Shown one piece after another: positions 26,224-34,832 of a stretch of 64,000 nt of DNA (positions within the stretch are counted from its first letter, which is position 1; every line of letters starts with the position of its first letter). The position numbers were made by a program, and so were the translations under genes. The notes below the pieces were generated by a model. The model was not told the DNA's origin and made no database searches. It worked only from the letters and a program-made list of their open reading frames with translations. This DNA is from Desulfobacteraceae bacterium (GTDB lineage: Bacteria; Desulfobacterota; Desulfobacteria; Desulfobacterales; Desulfobacteraceae): positions 1 through 64,000 of the forward strand of contig JADGEQ010000038.1 of assembly GCA_016744295.1 (NCBI GenBank). The letters are read 5' to 3'.

Positions 26224-27444
26224 TTATTGTCCACCCAATTGCTTACTTACAATGACAACAGGTTGTCCCGGCTGCAATCGCTCATTTCCATCCACCACAA
26301 TTGGCATGCCCTCGATAAAATGCGGATTGTCCGCACCCATTTGGTTGCCCTGATAGGCCACAATATGAACACCAAGCCTAACTGCTTTCTTGTCTTTTAT
26401 GGTATAGACAAAATCATTCCCTTGGAAACGAATCAATGCGTCCCTTGGGATCATGTAAAGCTTTTTTTTCTGGCCCGTGGCAAGAATGACTGTGGCCGAC
26501 ATATTCTGGGCCACCTTGGTTAACCGGGGAATCCGTATTTTTAAAAATATATTTTTTGTTTTTGTATCTGCCTGGGGAGACAGATTTTCAATAATCCCCG
26601 TTATTTTTTGGTCATAGGCATTGATAATGACAGGCACGCTTTGACCCACAACAACAAACTTCAGCAGGGTTTCCGCCATTGATACTCGAATAAACAGATC
26701 ATTGACCGAGCCAATGTCAAACAGCTGCTTTCCCTGGTGAACCCAGTCTCCTGAGTCCACATTGTTTTCCAGAATAATTCCCTCAAAGGGAGCCTTGATC
26801 ACACTTTTTCTTTTTTGGATCAGCAGTTTTTCCAGGGTGGTCTGGGCAGATATCTTTTTTAAAAGGGAAGCCTGATAAACAAAAGAGGCATCATCATAAT
26901 CCCTTTCGCTGATGGAATTATTTTTATATAAGGTTGCCATTCGCTGGAAATTAAGATGTTTGTGGTCAATATCAAGCTTGGCAAGTTTTACCTGATTTTT
27001 CTGGAATTGTATCTCTTTTTCCAATATTTCCGTATCCAGGTGAACCTGGGCCAATCCTTTCTGCACCAAATCTCCGGTACGAAAATCAATTTTATTGACC
27101 AGCCCGGATACCTCGGAAGAGACATGGCTGATCCGTTCGTAATAAAGGGTGCCAATGAAAGAGTCGGTCTGGGCAATTGTTTCATGGGTAATTTTTGAGA
27201 TAACCACCCGGGCCGGTGTCTGCTCCCGGGCATAGGCCATGGAACCTTTAAAAACAGTGCCATTATCCATTAGGCCATTGAAAACAGGTCCGGATAAAAT
27301 AGCCAGAACCAGCATCACCAAATTATTGATGGAGATAAGTCGACCCGCTAAAAATTTATTGGGTAAGATTCTATTTAAAGAAAATCTTATAAAAAAGATG
27401 CTATTGGATAAAAACGTAATTAAAATGGTTTGAAGCCGATGCAT
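26224..27444 (-). CDS. RND efflux periplasmic adaptor (membrane fusion protein)
   Basis: The 406-residue adaptor links the RND pump to an outer-membrane channel. It has an N-terminal hydrophobic stretch (about residues 33-50), then the lipoyl/barrel parts ISHVSSEVSGLVNKIDFRTG and IKAPFEGIILENNVDSGDWV, separated by a helical hairpin. The C-terminal beta region reads NDFVYTIKDKKAVRLGV. GGGGGAG precedes ATG 27444. The unusually long N-terminal leader before the mature domain (start ARVVISKI at about residue 77) is odd. It is directly fused in operon with the permease. Confidence 0.93.
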   Translation of the reverse strand: MHRLQTILITFLSNSIFFIRFSLNRILPNKFLAGRLISINNLVMLVLAILSGPVFNGLMDNGTVFKGSMAYAREQTPARVVISKITHETIAQTDSFIGTLYYERISHVSSEVSGLVNKIDFRTGDLVQKGLAQVHLDTEILEKEIQFQKNQVKLAKLDIDHKHLNFQRMATLYKNNSISERDYDDASFVYQASLLKKISAQTTLEKLLIQKRKSVIKAPFEGIILENNVDSGDWVHQGKQLFDIGSVNDLFIRVSMAETLLKFVVVGQSVPVIINAYDQKITGIIENLSPQADTKTKNIFLKIRIPRLTKVAQNMSATVILATGQKKKLYMIPRDALIRFQGNDFVYTIKDKKAVRLGVHIVAYQGNQMGADNPHFIEGMPIVVDGNERLQPGQPVVIVSKQLGGQ

Positions 27445-27477
27445 CGTTATTAACTCCCCCGATATGATTAAAAAACG

Positions 27478-28737
27478 TTATTTCCCAATTAGGTTACGCC
27501 GCAACAATTCCAGGGCAGTGGCCGCAAACATCTCTTTGTTTGCACTTCGGCTCCCAAAATTAAAGGTATAGCGTTTTGATGTTTCAATCCCGGGACCTGC
27601 AATGCCGATGCAGACCGTTCCCACAGGTTTGTCCTGGGTGCCACCCCCCGGTCCTGCAATGCCGGTTGTTGAAATCCCCCAGTCGGAATTGGCAGCATAT
27701 CTTACTCCCCTGGCCATTTCAAGGGCGGTCTGCTCATGGACGGCACCATAGGTTTCCAGGGTCTTTTGTGAAACCTTTAGAATATTCATCTTGGCTTCAT
27801 TGGAATAGGTAACTGCGGAAAAGAGAAAATAGTCTGAACTACCGGCCACATCGGTGACAAGATTTGAAATCAAACCGCCGGTGCAGGATTCTGCAATGGC
27901 CAGGGTGAATTGTTTCTCCTTTAAAAGCGATCCCACCTCTTGTTCAAGCGATTGACCCGTTTTGGAAATCACCTTGTTTTCCAGGCAACCTAGTACCCAT
28001 TTGCTGGCTGCATCCAATTGTTTTCTATCCGTGTTCCCTGCCCTGTCTGACTTGATTTTTACCGGATAAACTATTTTGACTTCAACAAAGGGAAATTTTG
28101 CCCGAAATCCCAGGTGCATCCCAGCAAATTTATTTTCAAAACCTTTGAGAAGAGATCCCACCCTGGATTCCCCCAGCCCAAAAATAGTAAGCCGCTCAAT
28201 CAAAATTTGGCTTGTGAGGCCGAAATTATCCACAAGCCTGGGTTTTACCGCATCTGTATACATGGACATCATCTCAGACGGCACCCCGGGCATAAAATAA
28301 AAACAACATTGACCCATACGCATAAAAAAGCCTGGAGCCGTTCCGTTTGTGTTGGGAAGGACCCCTGCCGATGCAGGCAGCATGGCCTGTTTTTTGTTGG
28401 CCTGGTCTATCTCAAACCCTCTTTTTTGGAAAAAAAGTGCCATGGTTTCAACCGCATTGGAATTCAATATCAATTCTTCTCCTGCGGCCCTGGCACATCC
28501 CAGGGCTGTCAGGTCATCACTGGTGGGTCCGAGACCGCCTGTGACAAGACAAATATCAGCCCTTTGGGCAATCTGATCAAGGGTGCGGCTTATCTGGCCC
28601 ACCTCATCGCCAACAGCCGTAATCTGACTCACAGTTATCCCCAGATCCAACAGTTTTTCACATAAAAAACCACTGTTTGTGTCAACAATATCCCCTAGTA
28701 GAACTTCATCTCCTGTGGACAGAATTTCTGCAATCAT
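27478..28737 (-). CDS. cinA: CinA-family protein (nicotinamide-nucleotide amidohydrolase type)
   Basis: The 419-residue protein has both CinA parts. The N-terminal MoCF-like domain starts MIAEILSTGDEVLLGDIVDTN and contains VTGGLGPTSDDLT; the C-terminal PncC-like domain carries AIAESCTGGLISNLVTDVAGSS and GIAGPGGGTQDKPVGTV. In bacteria this protein recycles NMN to NaMN and, in the first domain, hydrolyses ADP-ribose. GGAG lies eight bases before the ATG. It sits just 33 bases beyond the adaptor start, in the same direction, but there is no functional link to the efflux genes. Confidence 0.95.
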   Translation of the reverse strand: MIAEILSTGDEVLLGDIVDTNSGFLCEKLLDLGITVSQITAVGDEVGQISRTLDQIAQRADICLVTGGLGPTSDDLTALGCARAAGEELILNSNAVETMALFFQKRGFEIDQANKKQAMLPASAGVLPNTNGTAPGFFMRMGQCCFYFMPGVPSEMMSMYTDAVKPRLVDNFGLTSQILIERLTIFGLGESRVGSLLKGFENKFAGMHLGFRAKFPFVEVKIVYPVKIKSDRAGNTDRKQLDAASKWVLGCLENKVISKTGQSLEQEVGSLLKEKQFTLAIAESCTGGLISNLVTDVAGSSDYFLFSAVTYSNEAKMNILKVSQKTLETYGAVHEQTALEMARGVRYAANSDWGISTTGIAGPGGGTQDKPVGTVCIGIAGPGIETSKRYTFNFGSRSANKEMFAATALELLRRNLIGK

Positions 28738-28780
28738 TCTTTGTGCTCCATTATTACCCTCGTTTTTTGTCTTTTGATTT

Positions 28781-28810
28781 TATCCCTACTAATTGTATCC
28801 CTACTAATTT
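28781..28810. repeat. 15-bp tandem duplication
   Basis: tatccctactaatt is repeated at 28781 and 28796. It lies between cinA and the upstream radical SAM gene. Confidence 0.85.
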
Positions 28811-28829
28811 TATTACACTGTTTTATCAG

Positions 28830-28855
28830 CCAGGTTTATCTACCAGGTTTATCTT
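28830..28855. repeat. 13-bp tandem duplication over the radical SAM stop codon
   Basis: ccaggtttatct occurs at 28830 and 28843 with one extra base each. On the minus strand it encodes the last residues of the radical SAM protein, and the stop codon (28836-28838) falls inside the distal copy. Confidence 0.85.
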
Positions 28856-30380
28856 CAAGTAGATTAAAAAACATGGCGTGGTTGGATGAAAAATAGGCTG
28901 GATTTTTCCGAAATTGGGATCCAATGGCCAGCTTTTTTTTAAATTCCTTGTCTAAAAAATTTTTAACCCTTCGTCGTTCCCACCCCTTGGGGTGGACAAA
29001 ATTTAGATATAGCGACAAATCACCGTGATAAAATTCCTGGGTCTCCAGCTCATCTGCATCTTCGCTGAATTTGGGCAGGTTAAAGACGGCGAGGTTCAAA
29101 TAATCAATATTGGTTTTGTGTTCCTGAATATATTCAAGGGTTTTCCTGGCTGCGGCTTCATCCTCAAAACTGGTGCCGAACAAAAGATAGACATAGGTCA
29201 GGATTCCGGCGGCCCTAAGGTTTTCTAAAATTTTTGAAACCATCCCAAGGTCGGTCCCCTTGTTCATCTGATCCAAAACCGATTGATCCCCGGATTCAAG
29301 ACCCAATTTGAGCATATCACATCCGCTTTTTTTCAGAGAATGGCAAAAATCAAGGTTTAAAAACTCCTTTTCAAACCGTACAAATCCATACCATCTAAAT
29401 CCCAGATCTGTTTCGGACAATGCCCTTAAAAAGGCAGGGGTTACGGCATTATCAATAAAATGTACATAATCAGGAGAATACCGATTCATCATTTTTATTA
29501 AATCTTCAAGTACCATGGCAGCCCGTTGGGTTGAATAGGGACGGGTTTCCGCTTTTTCAGGACAGAACCGGCATTTGCTCCAATAGCAGCCAATGGATGC
29601 CCTAAAGGGAAGAATACTTCCCGGGGCCAGGTAGGAGTGATTTTTTGCAAATTCATAATCCGGCACATAATGCTTTCGGGTGGTGTTGGGAACGCCTAAA
29701 AGGGCGAGCAACGGCTGCTCCCCCTCTCCTTTAATCAACACATCAATCAAATCGGAAAAAGGATTGTTAAAGGTATCGCCAAATCCGGGCCGGCTCATCC
29801 ATGAACCGACAAGCCCCCCGCCCATGACCAGTTTTTTTTCTTTGAAATTTGCCTTTATCCAGCCGGCAAGGGCGAAACTGATAAGGGCCTGGTTTAAATA
29901 ACAAAGGGAAATTCCCACATACTCAGCATCAGATGCCTGGATCATGGGACGAATTTTTTTTTCAAAAAAGGGAAAAAATGGATTTTCCTTATGGTTAGCT
30001 GCACTTTTTAAAAGATCCCCACTGTCCACCGAAGAAAGCTGGTTGTCGGCGTAATCGCTTAGGCTTATCTTAAACCGGGATTGATCCACGGATATGGACA
30101 AGAGCCGGTTAAGATCGTAGACCCTCTGGTGATACCGGTCGACATTTGTGTATAAGGCGGGAATTTTCAGATCAGCTAGAATCTTTTCCCTATTTTTTTT
30201 TGCCCGCAAAGACCAGGAGTCAGTGGCGTCAAGATCTGATTTAATTAAATACATCAACCCTTCAACACTGGCATCGTACACGGTGCAGGGTAATCCATGG
30301 GCTTTTAACGCTGATGACAATAATGCCACTCCGGCCGGCGGCTCACAGGGTTTTGCAACCGGGGGAAAAATTAGCAGCAT
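28836..30380 (-). CDS. B12-binding-type radical SAM protein
   Basis: The 514-residue protein starts best at ATG 30380, where AAGGAT precedes it and the next residues MLLIFPPVAKPCEPPAGVAL are the normal beginning of a B12-binding-like Rossmann domain; an in-frame ATG at 30443 would add 21 non-family residues. The Fe-S site is RASIGCYWSKCRFCPEKAE, spacing C-x4-C-x2-C, a known variant in this subgroup. GLESGDQSVLDQMNKG is the TIM-barrel ribose or SAM contact. The substrate is unknown. The C-terminal part (DLSLYLNFVHPKGWERR) is not a recognised domain. It is divergent from the trp operon. Confidence 0.85.
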   Translation of the reverse strand: MLLIFPPVAKPCEPPAGVALLSSALKAHGLPCTVYDASVEGLMYLIKSDLDATDSWSLRAKKNREKILADLKIPALYTNVDRYHQRVYDLNRLLSISVDQSRFKISLSDYADNQLSSVDSGDLLKSAANHKENPFFPFFEKKIRPMIQASDAEYVGISLCYLNQALISFALAGWIKANFKEKKLVMGGGLVGSWMSRPGFGDTFNNPFSDLIDVLIKGEGEQPLLALLGVPNTTRKHYVPDYEFAKNHSYLAPGSILPFRASIGCYWSKCRFCPEKAETRPYSTQRAAMVLEDLIKMMNRYSPDYVHFIDNAVTPAFLRALSETDLGFRWYGFVRFEKEFLNLDFCHSLKKSGCDMLKLGLESGDQSVLDQMNKGTDLGMVSKILENLRAAGILTYVYLLFGTSFEDEAAARKTLEYIQEHKTNIDYLNLAVFNLPKFSEDADELETQEFYHGDLSLYLNFVHPKGWERRRVKNFLDKEFKKKLAIGSQFRKNPAYFSSNHAMFFNLLEDKPGR

Positions 30381-30512
30381 AAACGATTTATCCTTGATAA
30401 AATATATTGGTAAAATGTCTAAAAATCCTTTTGAACCTATCATATTTCGATCAAATCCACACTTGTAATTTTTTGGCCTTTGCGGTTAGCCCCTAGCGGA
30501 ATCTTTTCGGCG

Positions 30513-30536
30513 ATTGTTTCTACTGATAGAAACAAT
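30513..30536. promoter_or_regulatory. Inverted repeat, possible operator upstream of trpE
   Basis: ATTGTTTCT (30513-30521), six bases, then AGAAACAAT (30528-30536) form a perfect 9-bp inverted repeat. It ends four bases before the -35 box of the trp promoter and lies between divergent genes. Confidence 0.5.
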
Positions 30537-30540
30537 TGTA

Positions 30541-30569
30541 TTGACAAGTCATCTCAAATCCATTAAAAA
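30541..30569 (+). promoter_or_regulatory. Candidate promoter of the trp operon
   Basis: A consensus TTGACA at 30541-30546, a 17-base spacer, and TAAAAA at 30564-30569. The leader peptide gene begins about 45 bases after the expected start site. Confidence 0.7.
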
Positions 30570-30620
30570 TAGCACTTGTTCAAACATCATAAAATTGAAA
30601 TAGGATATTGAGATAGGGTG

Positions 30621-30695
30621 ATGAAACAATTTCAGTCAGAAAAAATACTGTTTATCCTGTGGCCCTGGCCGATATGGCGCTTGCTGCTGCTTTGA
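30621..30695 (+). CDS. trpL: trp operon leader peptide
   Basis: This is a 24-codon reading frame that ends WPWPIWRLLLL, with Trp codons at 30660, 30666 and 30675. Three Trp in six codons is the hallmark of an attenuation leader. It lies between a consensus promoter and an intrinsic terminator before trpE. The GCTGCTGC stretch at its end can pair with GCAGCAGC at 30730-30737. Ribosome stalling at the Trp codons when charged tRNA-Trp is low would free the second segment. The ribosome site (AGGG at 30615-30618) is close to the ATG, only two bases away. Confidence 0.85.
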   Translation: MKQFQSEKILFILWPWPIWRLLLL

Positions 30696-30729
30696 CCGAT
30701 TGTTTTAATTTTTCAAAGACCCCGTCATT

Positions 30730-30795
30730 GCAGCAGCCGTAAACAGCTGTTGCAGTCATCCACAAAAGGCTGCATTAAGATGCAAGCCTTTTTTT
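30730..30795 (+). terminator. trp attenuator: antiterminator segment and terminator
   Basis: The terminator stem AAGGC-TGCA (30766-30774) pairs with TGCA-(A)-GCCTT (30781-30790) and is followed by a T-run (30789-30795). GCAGCC at 30733-30738 can instead pair with GGCTGC at 30768-30773 to form the antiterminator. The same upstream segment also pairs with the leader-peptide end, so the 1:2, 2:3 and 3:4 options of classical attenuation are all present. Confidence 0.8.
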
Positions 30796-30819
30796 ATTTA
30801 TGACAACTAGGAAGTGACC

Positions 30820-32367
30820 ATGATTTTAGAACAATTTCCCGATAAAAAATTATTTGTCGAACTGGCCGGAACCGCCAATGTGATCCCGGTCTGCACCCGG
30901 GTGCTTGCCGATACAGACACCCCGGTCTCAATTTTACAAAAATGTTATGACAAGAATAAAGAATGCTTTTTACTAGAAAGTGTGGAGGGAGGGGAACGAT
31001 GGGCCAGGTACAGTTTTTTAGGCGTTTCTGCCTTTGGTACCCTCAAAATTTTTAAGGAGTATGTGGAAATTATCACCCAAAACAGCCGGGAAAAAATTTT
31101 TCATAACAACGATCCCCTGGGGGTGATGCGGACACTTATCAACGGATATACGCCGGCTGATATTCCAGATCTGCCAAGGTTCTGGAGCGGACTGACCGGA
31201 TACTTCACCTATGAAATGGTTTCATTTTTTGAAAACATCCCGGTGGATCTTCCCGATAACGTCCCCTATGGTCATTTTATTATCCCGGATCTTATGGTCA
31301 TCTTTGATAATATAAAACAAACCCTAACCTGTGTAAAAATCTGTTATCTGGGGAAACCAAGGGAATCTGGAGAATATAGCGAGTCCGGAGAACCCGTCAA
31401 AACCACAACATCAAACTCAGATCCCGGCAAAGCCTATGATGCTGCAAAGCAGGATCTTGCCGCCCTTGTGGAGATCATTAATAAACCCTACGAAAAACAA
31501 ATTTATGATCAGGTGCCGGATGTCAGTTTTGCACCGGAAACACCCGAAGAAGAGTACCTTGCGGGAGTTGAAACCATCAAAGAGCATATTGTGGAAGGAG
31601 ATATTTTTCAGGCGGTTTATTCCCAGCCCTTTTCATGCAATACCCAGGTGGATCCCATCCTTATTTACAGGGCACAGCGGTATATCAACCCTTCTCCCTA
31701 CATGTTTTTCATGAATTTTTCCGACCGGGTCATCGCAGGTTCTTCCCCGGAAACCATGGTGCGGTTGGAAAATAAGATTGCAACCCTTCGTCCCATTGCC
31801 GGAACCCGTCCCAGGGGAGCCACGGAGCAACAGGACTTCTCTCTTGCCGATGAGCTGTTAAATGACCAAAAAGAACGGGCTGAGCATGTGATGCTCATAG
31901 ACCTTGGCCGAAATGACCTGGGCCGGGTTGCCGAAGCCGGAACCGTCCAGGTCACCGATACCATGGTGGTTGAACGATATTCCCATGTCATGCACCTGGT
32001 TTCCAATATCACCTGTGACCTGAAAGAGGAGTGTGACGCCTTTGACCTGTTCAAGGCAACCTTCCCCGCCGGAACCCTTTCCGGAGCTCCCAAGATTAGG
32101 GCCATGGAGATTATTTCAGAACTTGAACATCAGCCCAGGGGGATCTATGGGGGGGCCGCCGGATATATTTCCTTTACAGGCAACATGGATTTTGCCATTA
32201 CAATCCGTACGGCTGTCATGGAGAATAATCGACTAACCGTCCAGGCCGGTGCCGGGATTGTCCATGACTCCAACCCTAAAACTGAACTTGAAGAGTGCAA
32301 AAACAAAGCAAAGAGTGTAGAAATGGCTTTGAAACTTGCCCTTTCAAATATAAACGGAGGCAGATAG
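30820..32367 (+). CDS. trpE: Anthranilate synthase component I
   Basis: The 515-residue enzyme makes anthranilate from chorismate with ammonia from TrpG. ATG 30820 follows AGGA at the right distance; a GTG two codons earlier is less likely. The C-terminal chorismate-binding core is clear: AGSSPETMVRL, IAGTRPRGAT, LIDLGRNDLGRVAEAG, ERYSHVMHLVSNI and GAPKIRAMEII. The N-terminal FLLESVEGGERWARYSF holds the LLES motif of tryptophan feedback binding, so the enzyme is probably inhibited by Trp. A linker near residue 185 contains a duplicated ESGEYS-ESGEPV from an 18-bp repeat. It heads trpEGDCF. Confidence 0.97.
   Translation: MILEQFPDKKLFVELAGTANVIPVCTRVLADTDTPVSILQKCYDKNKECFLLESVEGGERWARYSFLGVSAFGTLKIFKEYVEIITQNSREKIFHNNDPLGVMRTLINGYTPADIPDLPRFWSGLTGYFTYEMVSFFENIPVDLPDNVPYGHFIIPDLMVIFDNIKQTLTCVKICYLGKPRESGEYSESGEPVKTTTSNSDPGKAYDAAKQDLAALVEIINKPYEKQIYDQVPDVSFAPETPEEEYLAGVETIKEHIVEGDIFQAVYSQPFSCNTQVDPILIYRAQRYINPSPYMFFMNFSDRVIAGSSPETMVRLENKIATLRPIAGTRPRGATEQQDFSLADELLNDQKERAEHVMLIDLGRNDLGRVAEAGTVQVTDTMVVERYSHVMHLVSNITCDLKEECDAFDLFKATFPAGTLSGAPKIRAMEIISELEHQPRGIYGGAAGYISFTGNMDFAITIRTAVMENNRLTVQAGAGIVHDSNPKTELEECKNKAKSVEMALKLALSNINGGR
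31363..31398 (+). repeat. 18-bp diverged tandem repeat inside trpE
   Basis: Units at 31363 and 31381 encode ESGEYS and ESGEPV in a linker between the N-terminal and chorismate-binding parts of TrpE. Confidence 0.5.
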
Positions 32368-32937
32368 ATGCAGGTTGCCATTATTGATAACTATGATTCT
32401 TTTACCTTTAATCTGGTCCACTATATTCTCCATACCGGGGCAGAGGTAACGGTTTTCAGAAATGATAAAATCTCGGTGGAAGAACTTAAAGCGTTAAGCC
32501 CCCAGGCCATTGTGATATCACCCGGACCGGGAAGACCCGAAGACGCAGGGGTTTCTCTGGAAGTTGTTAAACAATTATCCGGTGTTATCCCCATTTTGGG
32601 GGTTTGCCTGGGTCACCAGACCATTGCCCAGAGTTTTGGGGGAACCGTCATCCATGCCAAAAAAATAATGCATGGCAAAACTTCCATGGTAACAGCCGAC
32701 GGAAAGCATATTTTTTCAGGGTTGAAAAATCCTTTTTCTGTGATGCGCTACCATTCTTTGGCAGTCCTGGAAAAAGATCTGCCCGACTGCCTTATGGTAA
32801 CGGCCAGGACCGAAGATGGAGAAATCATGGGGATCCGCCACAAAGAGCATCCCACCCAGGGAGTGCAGTTTCACCCGGAATCCTTTATGACCACTGTGGG
32901 CAAACGATTGATCCGGAACTTTATCAAAGGAATATGA
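32368..32937 (+). CDS. trpG: Anthranilate synthase component II (glutamine amidotransferase)
   Basis: A class I glutamine amidotransferase of 189 residues that supplies ammonia to TrpE. The catalytic Cys lies in GVCLGHQTIAQ, and the His-Glu pair in VQFHPES. The first residues MQVAIIDNYDSFTFNLVHY are typical of TrpG/PabA. It starts at the base after the trpE stop with GGAGG upstream, giving near-coupled translation. A second role in p-aminobenzoate synthesis, as in Bacillus, is possible because the protein type is shared. Confidence 0.96.
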   Translation: MQVAIIDNYDSFTFNLVHYILHTGAEVTVFRNDKISVEELKALSPQAIVISPGPGRPEDAGVSLEVVKQLSGVIPILGVCLGHQTIAQSFGGTVIHAKKIMHGKTSMVTADGKHIFSGLKNPFSVMRYHSLAVLEKDLPDCLMVTARTEDGEIMGIRHKEHPTQGVQFHPESFMTTVGKRLIRNFIKGI

Positions 32938-32938
32938 C

Positions 32939-33958
32939 ATGACATTTACAGATAATCTCAACACCATTATCTCGGGTGGCAACCTTGACCCGGATCACAT
33001 GGGGTCCATGCTTACGGATATATTTTCCGGCGATATAAAAGAAGCCCAGATCGGTGCTTTTATGGCAGCCCTTGCCACCAAGGGCGAAACCTTTGAAGAA
33101 CTTGCAGGTGCTGCCCGTGCCATGCGCAGAAAGGCTATTCGAATTCAGGCGTTGTCCAAAAATGTGATTGATACCTGCGGAACCGGCGGGGATGCGTCGG
33201 GTTCCTTTAATATCTCCACCACCACAGCCTTTGTGGTGGCAGGGGCCGGGGTTACCGTGGCCAAACATGGAAACCGCAGTATTTCCAGCAAATGCGGCAG
33301 TGCCGATGTGCTGGAGGAACTGGGAGTGAACCTGAACATTGATCCTGAGATTGTGGAAGAATCCATCAACGATATTGGTATTGGCTTCATGTTTGCCCCC
33401 ATGTACCACGGATCCATGAAATATGCAGGCAAGGCACGGCAGGACTGCGGCATCCGCAGTATCTTTAATATGCTGGGCCCCCTGACCAACCCAGCGGCTG
33501 CCTCCTGCCAGATTCTGGGGGTTTATGCACCCCACTTAACGGAAATGTTTGCCAGGGCCTTAAAACTGCTGGGGGTGGAAAAAGCCTTTGTGGTTCACGG
33601 CCACGACGGTATGGATGAAATAACCACCACCGATCTTACACGGGTATCGGAGTTGAGTGACAATGCCATTAAATCCTATGATCTTGATCCTTTGAGCTAT
33701 TTTGACAGCTATGCCAATCCCAATGACCTGAAGGGCGGGAATGTTAAGGAAAATGCCGCTATTACCCGGACAATTCTTGAGGGGAAAAAAGGACCCAAGC
33801 AGGATATTGTCCTGCTCAATTCAGGGGTGGGGCTTGTGGCAGCAGGTGTTGCCAGGAATATTGAACAGGGAATTGCACTTGCGAAACAAGCCATTGATTC
33901 AGGCAGTGCATTGGAAAAGCTCAGGCTTCTCGCCCAGTATACACAGGAGAATGGATAG
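32939..33958 (+). CDS. trpD: Anthranilate phosphoribosyltransferase
   Basis: The 339-residue enzyme transfers the phosphoribosyl group from PRPP to anthranilate. The PRPP/anthranilate site is seen in DTCGTGGDASGSFNIST and KHGNRSISSKCGSADVLEELG, with RSIFNMLGPLTNPA and HGHDGMDEITTTDLT further on. Length and motif order are complete. It starts one base after trpG with AAGGA as ribosome site, and its stop codon lies inside a 12-bp tandem repeat that also provides the possible trpC starts. Confidence 0.97.
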   Translation: MTFTDNLNTIISGGNLDPDHMGSMLTDIFSGDIKEAQIGAFMAALATKGETFEELAGAARAMRRKAIRIQALSKNVIDTCGTGGDASGSFNISTTTAFVVAGAGVTVAKHGNRSISSKCGSADVLEELGVNLNIDPEIVEESINDIGIGFMFAPMYHGSMKYAGKARQDCGIRSIFNMLGPLTNPAAASCQILGVYAPHLTEMFARALKLLGVEKAFVVHGHDGMDEITTTDLTRVSELSDNAIKSYDLDPLSYFDSYANPNDLKGGNVKENAAITRTILEGKKGPKQDIVLLNSGVGLVAAGVARNIEQGIALAKQAIDSGSALEKLRLLAQYTQENG

Positions 33959-33974
33959 GATAATGAATAGGATA
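33951..33974 (+). repeat. 12-bp tandem duplication at the trpD/trpC junction
   Basis: atggataggata (33951-33962) is followed by atgaataggata (33963-33974). The first copy contains the trpD stop codon; both copies give in-frame ATG codons for trpC (MDRIMNRIKV). Confidence 0.85.
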
Positions 33975-34778
33975 AAAGTGGAAGGATTTTTGAAAGTCAT
34001 CAGGGATGTCAAACGAGAAGAGATTGAGCGGCACAGATCGGCCATCCCCTTGAAAGCTGTTCGCCATGATGCAGAACAACAAAAAGCCCCAGCAAGTTTC
34101 CTGTCTGCCATGGCCAGAGGGTCAATGGATCAGGTGGGAATTATTGCAGAAATAAAAAAAGCCTCCCCTTCCAAAGGAGATATTCGCCAAAACCTGGATG
34201 TGGCAGCCTATGTTGAAAAATATACAGATGCCGGGGCCAGTGCCATTTCAGTGCTCACCGAATCTCGTTATTTTAAAGGCAGCCTCAAGGACCTTGAAAC
34301 CGCCTGCAATGCCACTGATCTGCCTGTATTGAGAAAGGATTTTATCATCAACGACTACCAGATCTTTGAGGCAAAAAAAGCCGGGGCATCCGCCGTACTG
34401 CTGATCACCACCCTGCTCTCCCCAAAGCAGCAAGAGGACTATACCTGTCTTATCCGGGATCTTGGCATGGAAGCTTTGGTGGAAATCAATTCCGAGTGGG
34501 AATTTGAACAAGCCTATACCTCGGGGGGAAAGGTTGTGGGAATTAACAACAGAAATCTTCAAACCCTTAAAACCGATCCCACCATTGCCAAACGGGTGGC
34601 AAAAATTTTCCCGGAGGACATTATTCCTGTTGAAGCCTCGGGAATCTCCAGCCGACAGGACATCGAAAAAGGGCTGGATGAAAATATTTATAATTTTCTG
34701 GTGGGGGAAAGCATTGTCAGAGCGGAAGATACCAAAGGATTTATCCAGACCCTTTGTCAAAAAGATCCCATGAATTGA
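33963..34778 (+). CDS. trpC: Indole-3-glycerol-phosphate synthase
   Basis: This TIM-barrel enzyme closes the indole ring (fourth trp step). Motifs are IKKASPSKGDI, SVLTESRYFKGS, LRKDFIINDYQIFEAKKAGA, VGINNRNL and VEASGISS, with the catalytic Lys and Glu residues in place. The frame has no upstream stop for a long way, but the true start is at the trpD end: ATG 33951 (overlapping trpD) or ATG 33963. I use 33963, giving 271 residues; the choice is uncertain because the AGGAG (33945-33949) is too close to 33951 and rather far from 33963. Confidence 0.94.
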   Translation: MNRIKVEGFLKVIRDVKREEIERHRSAIPLKAVRHDAEQQKAPASFLSAMARGSMDQVGIIAEIKKASPSKGDIRQNLDVAAYVEKYTDAGASAISVLTESRYFKGSLKDLETACNATDLPVLRKDFIINDYQIFEAKKAGASAVLLITTLLSPKQQEDYTCLIRDLGMEALVEINSEWEFEQAYTSGGKVVGINNRNLQTLKTDPTIAKRVAKIFPEDIIPVEASGISSRQDIEKGLDENIYNFLVGESIVRAEDTKGFIQTLCQKDPMN

Positions 34779-34832
34779 CCCCTTTTTAAAACAAGTTAAA
34801 AATCAGGTTTAAAACCAGGTAAAAAACAACAA

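Noticed and set aside
33741..33962. Long upstream extension of the trpC frame into trpD
   Set aside because: The added residues overlap trpD by more than 200 bases and do not resemble indole-3-glycerol-phosphate synthase; the start lies at the trpD end.
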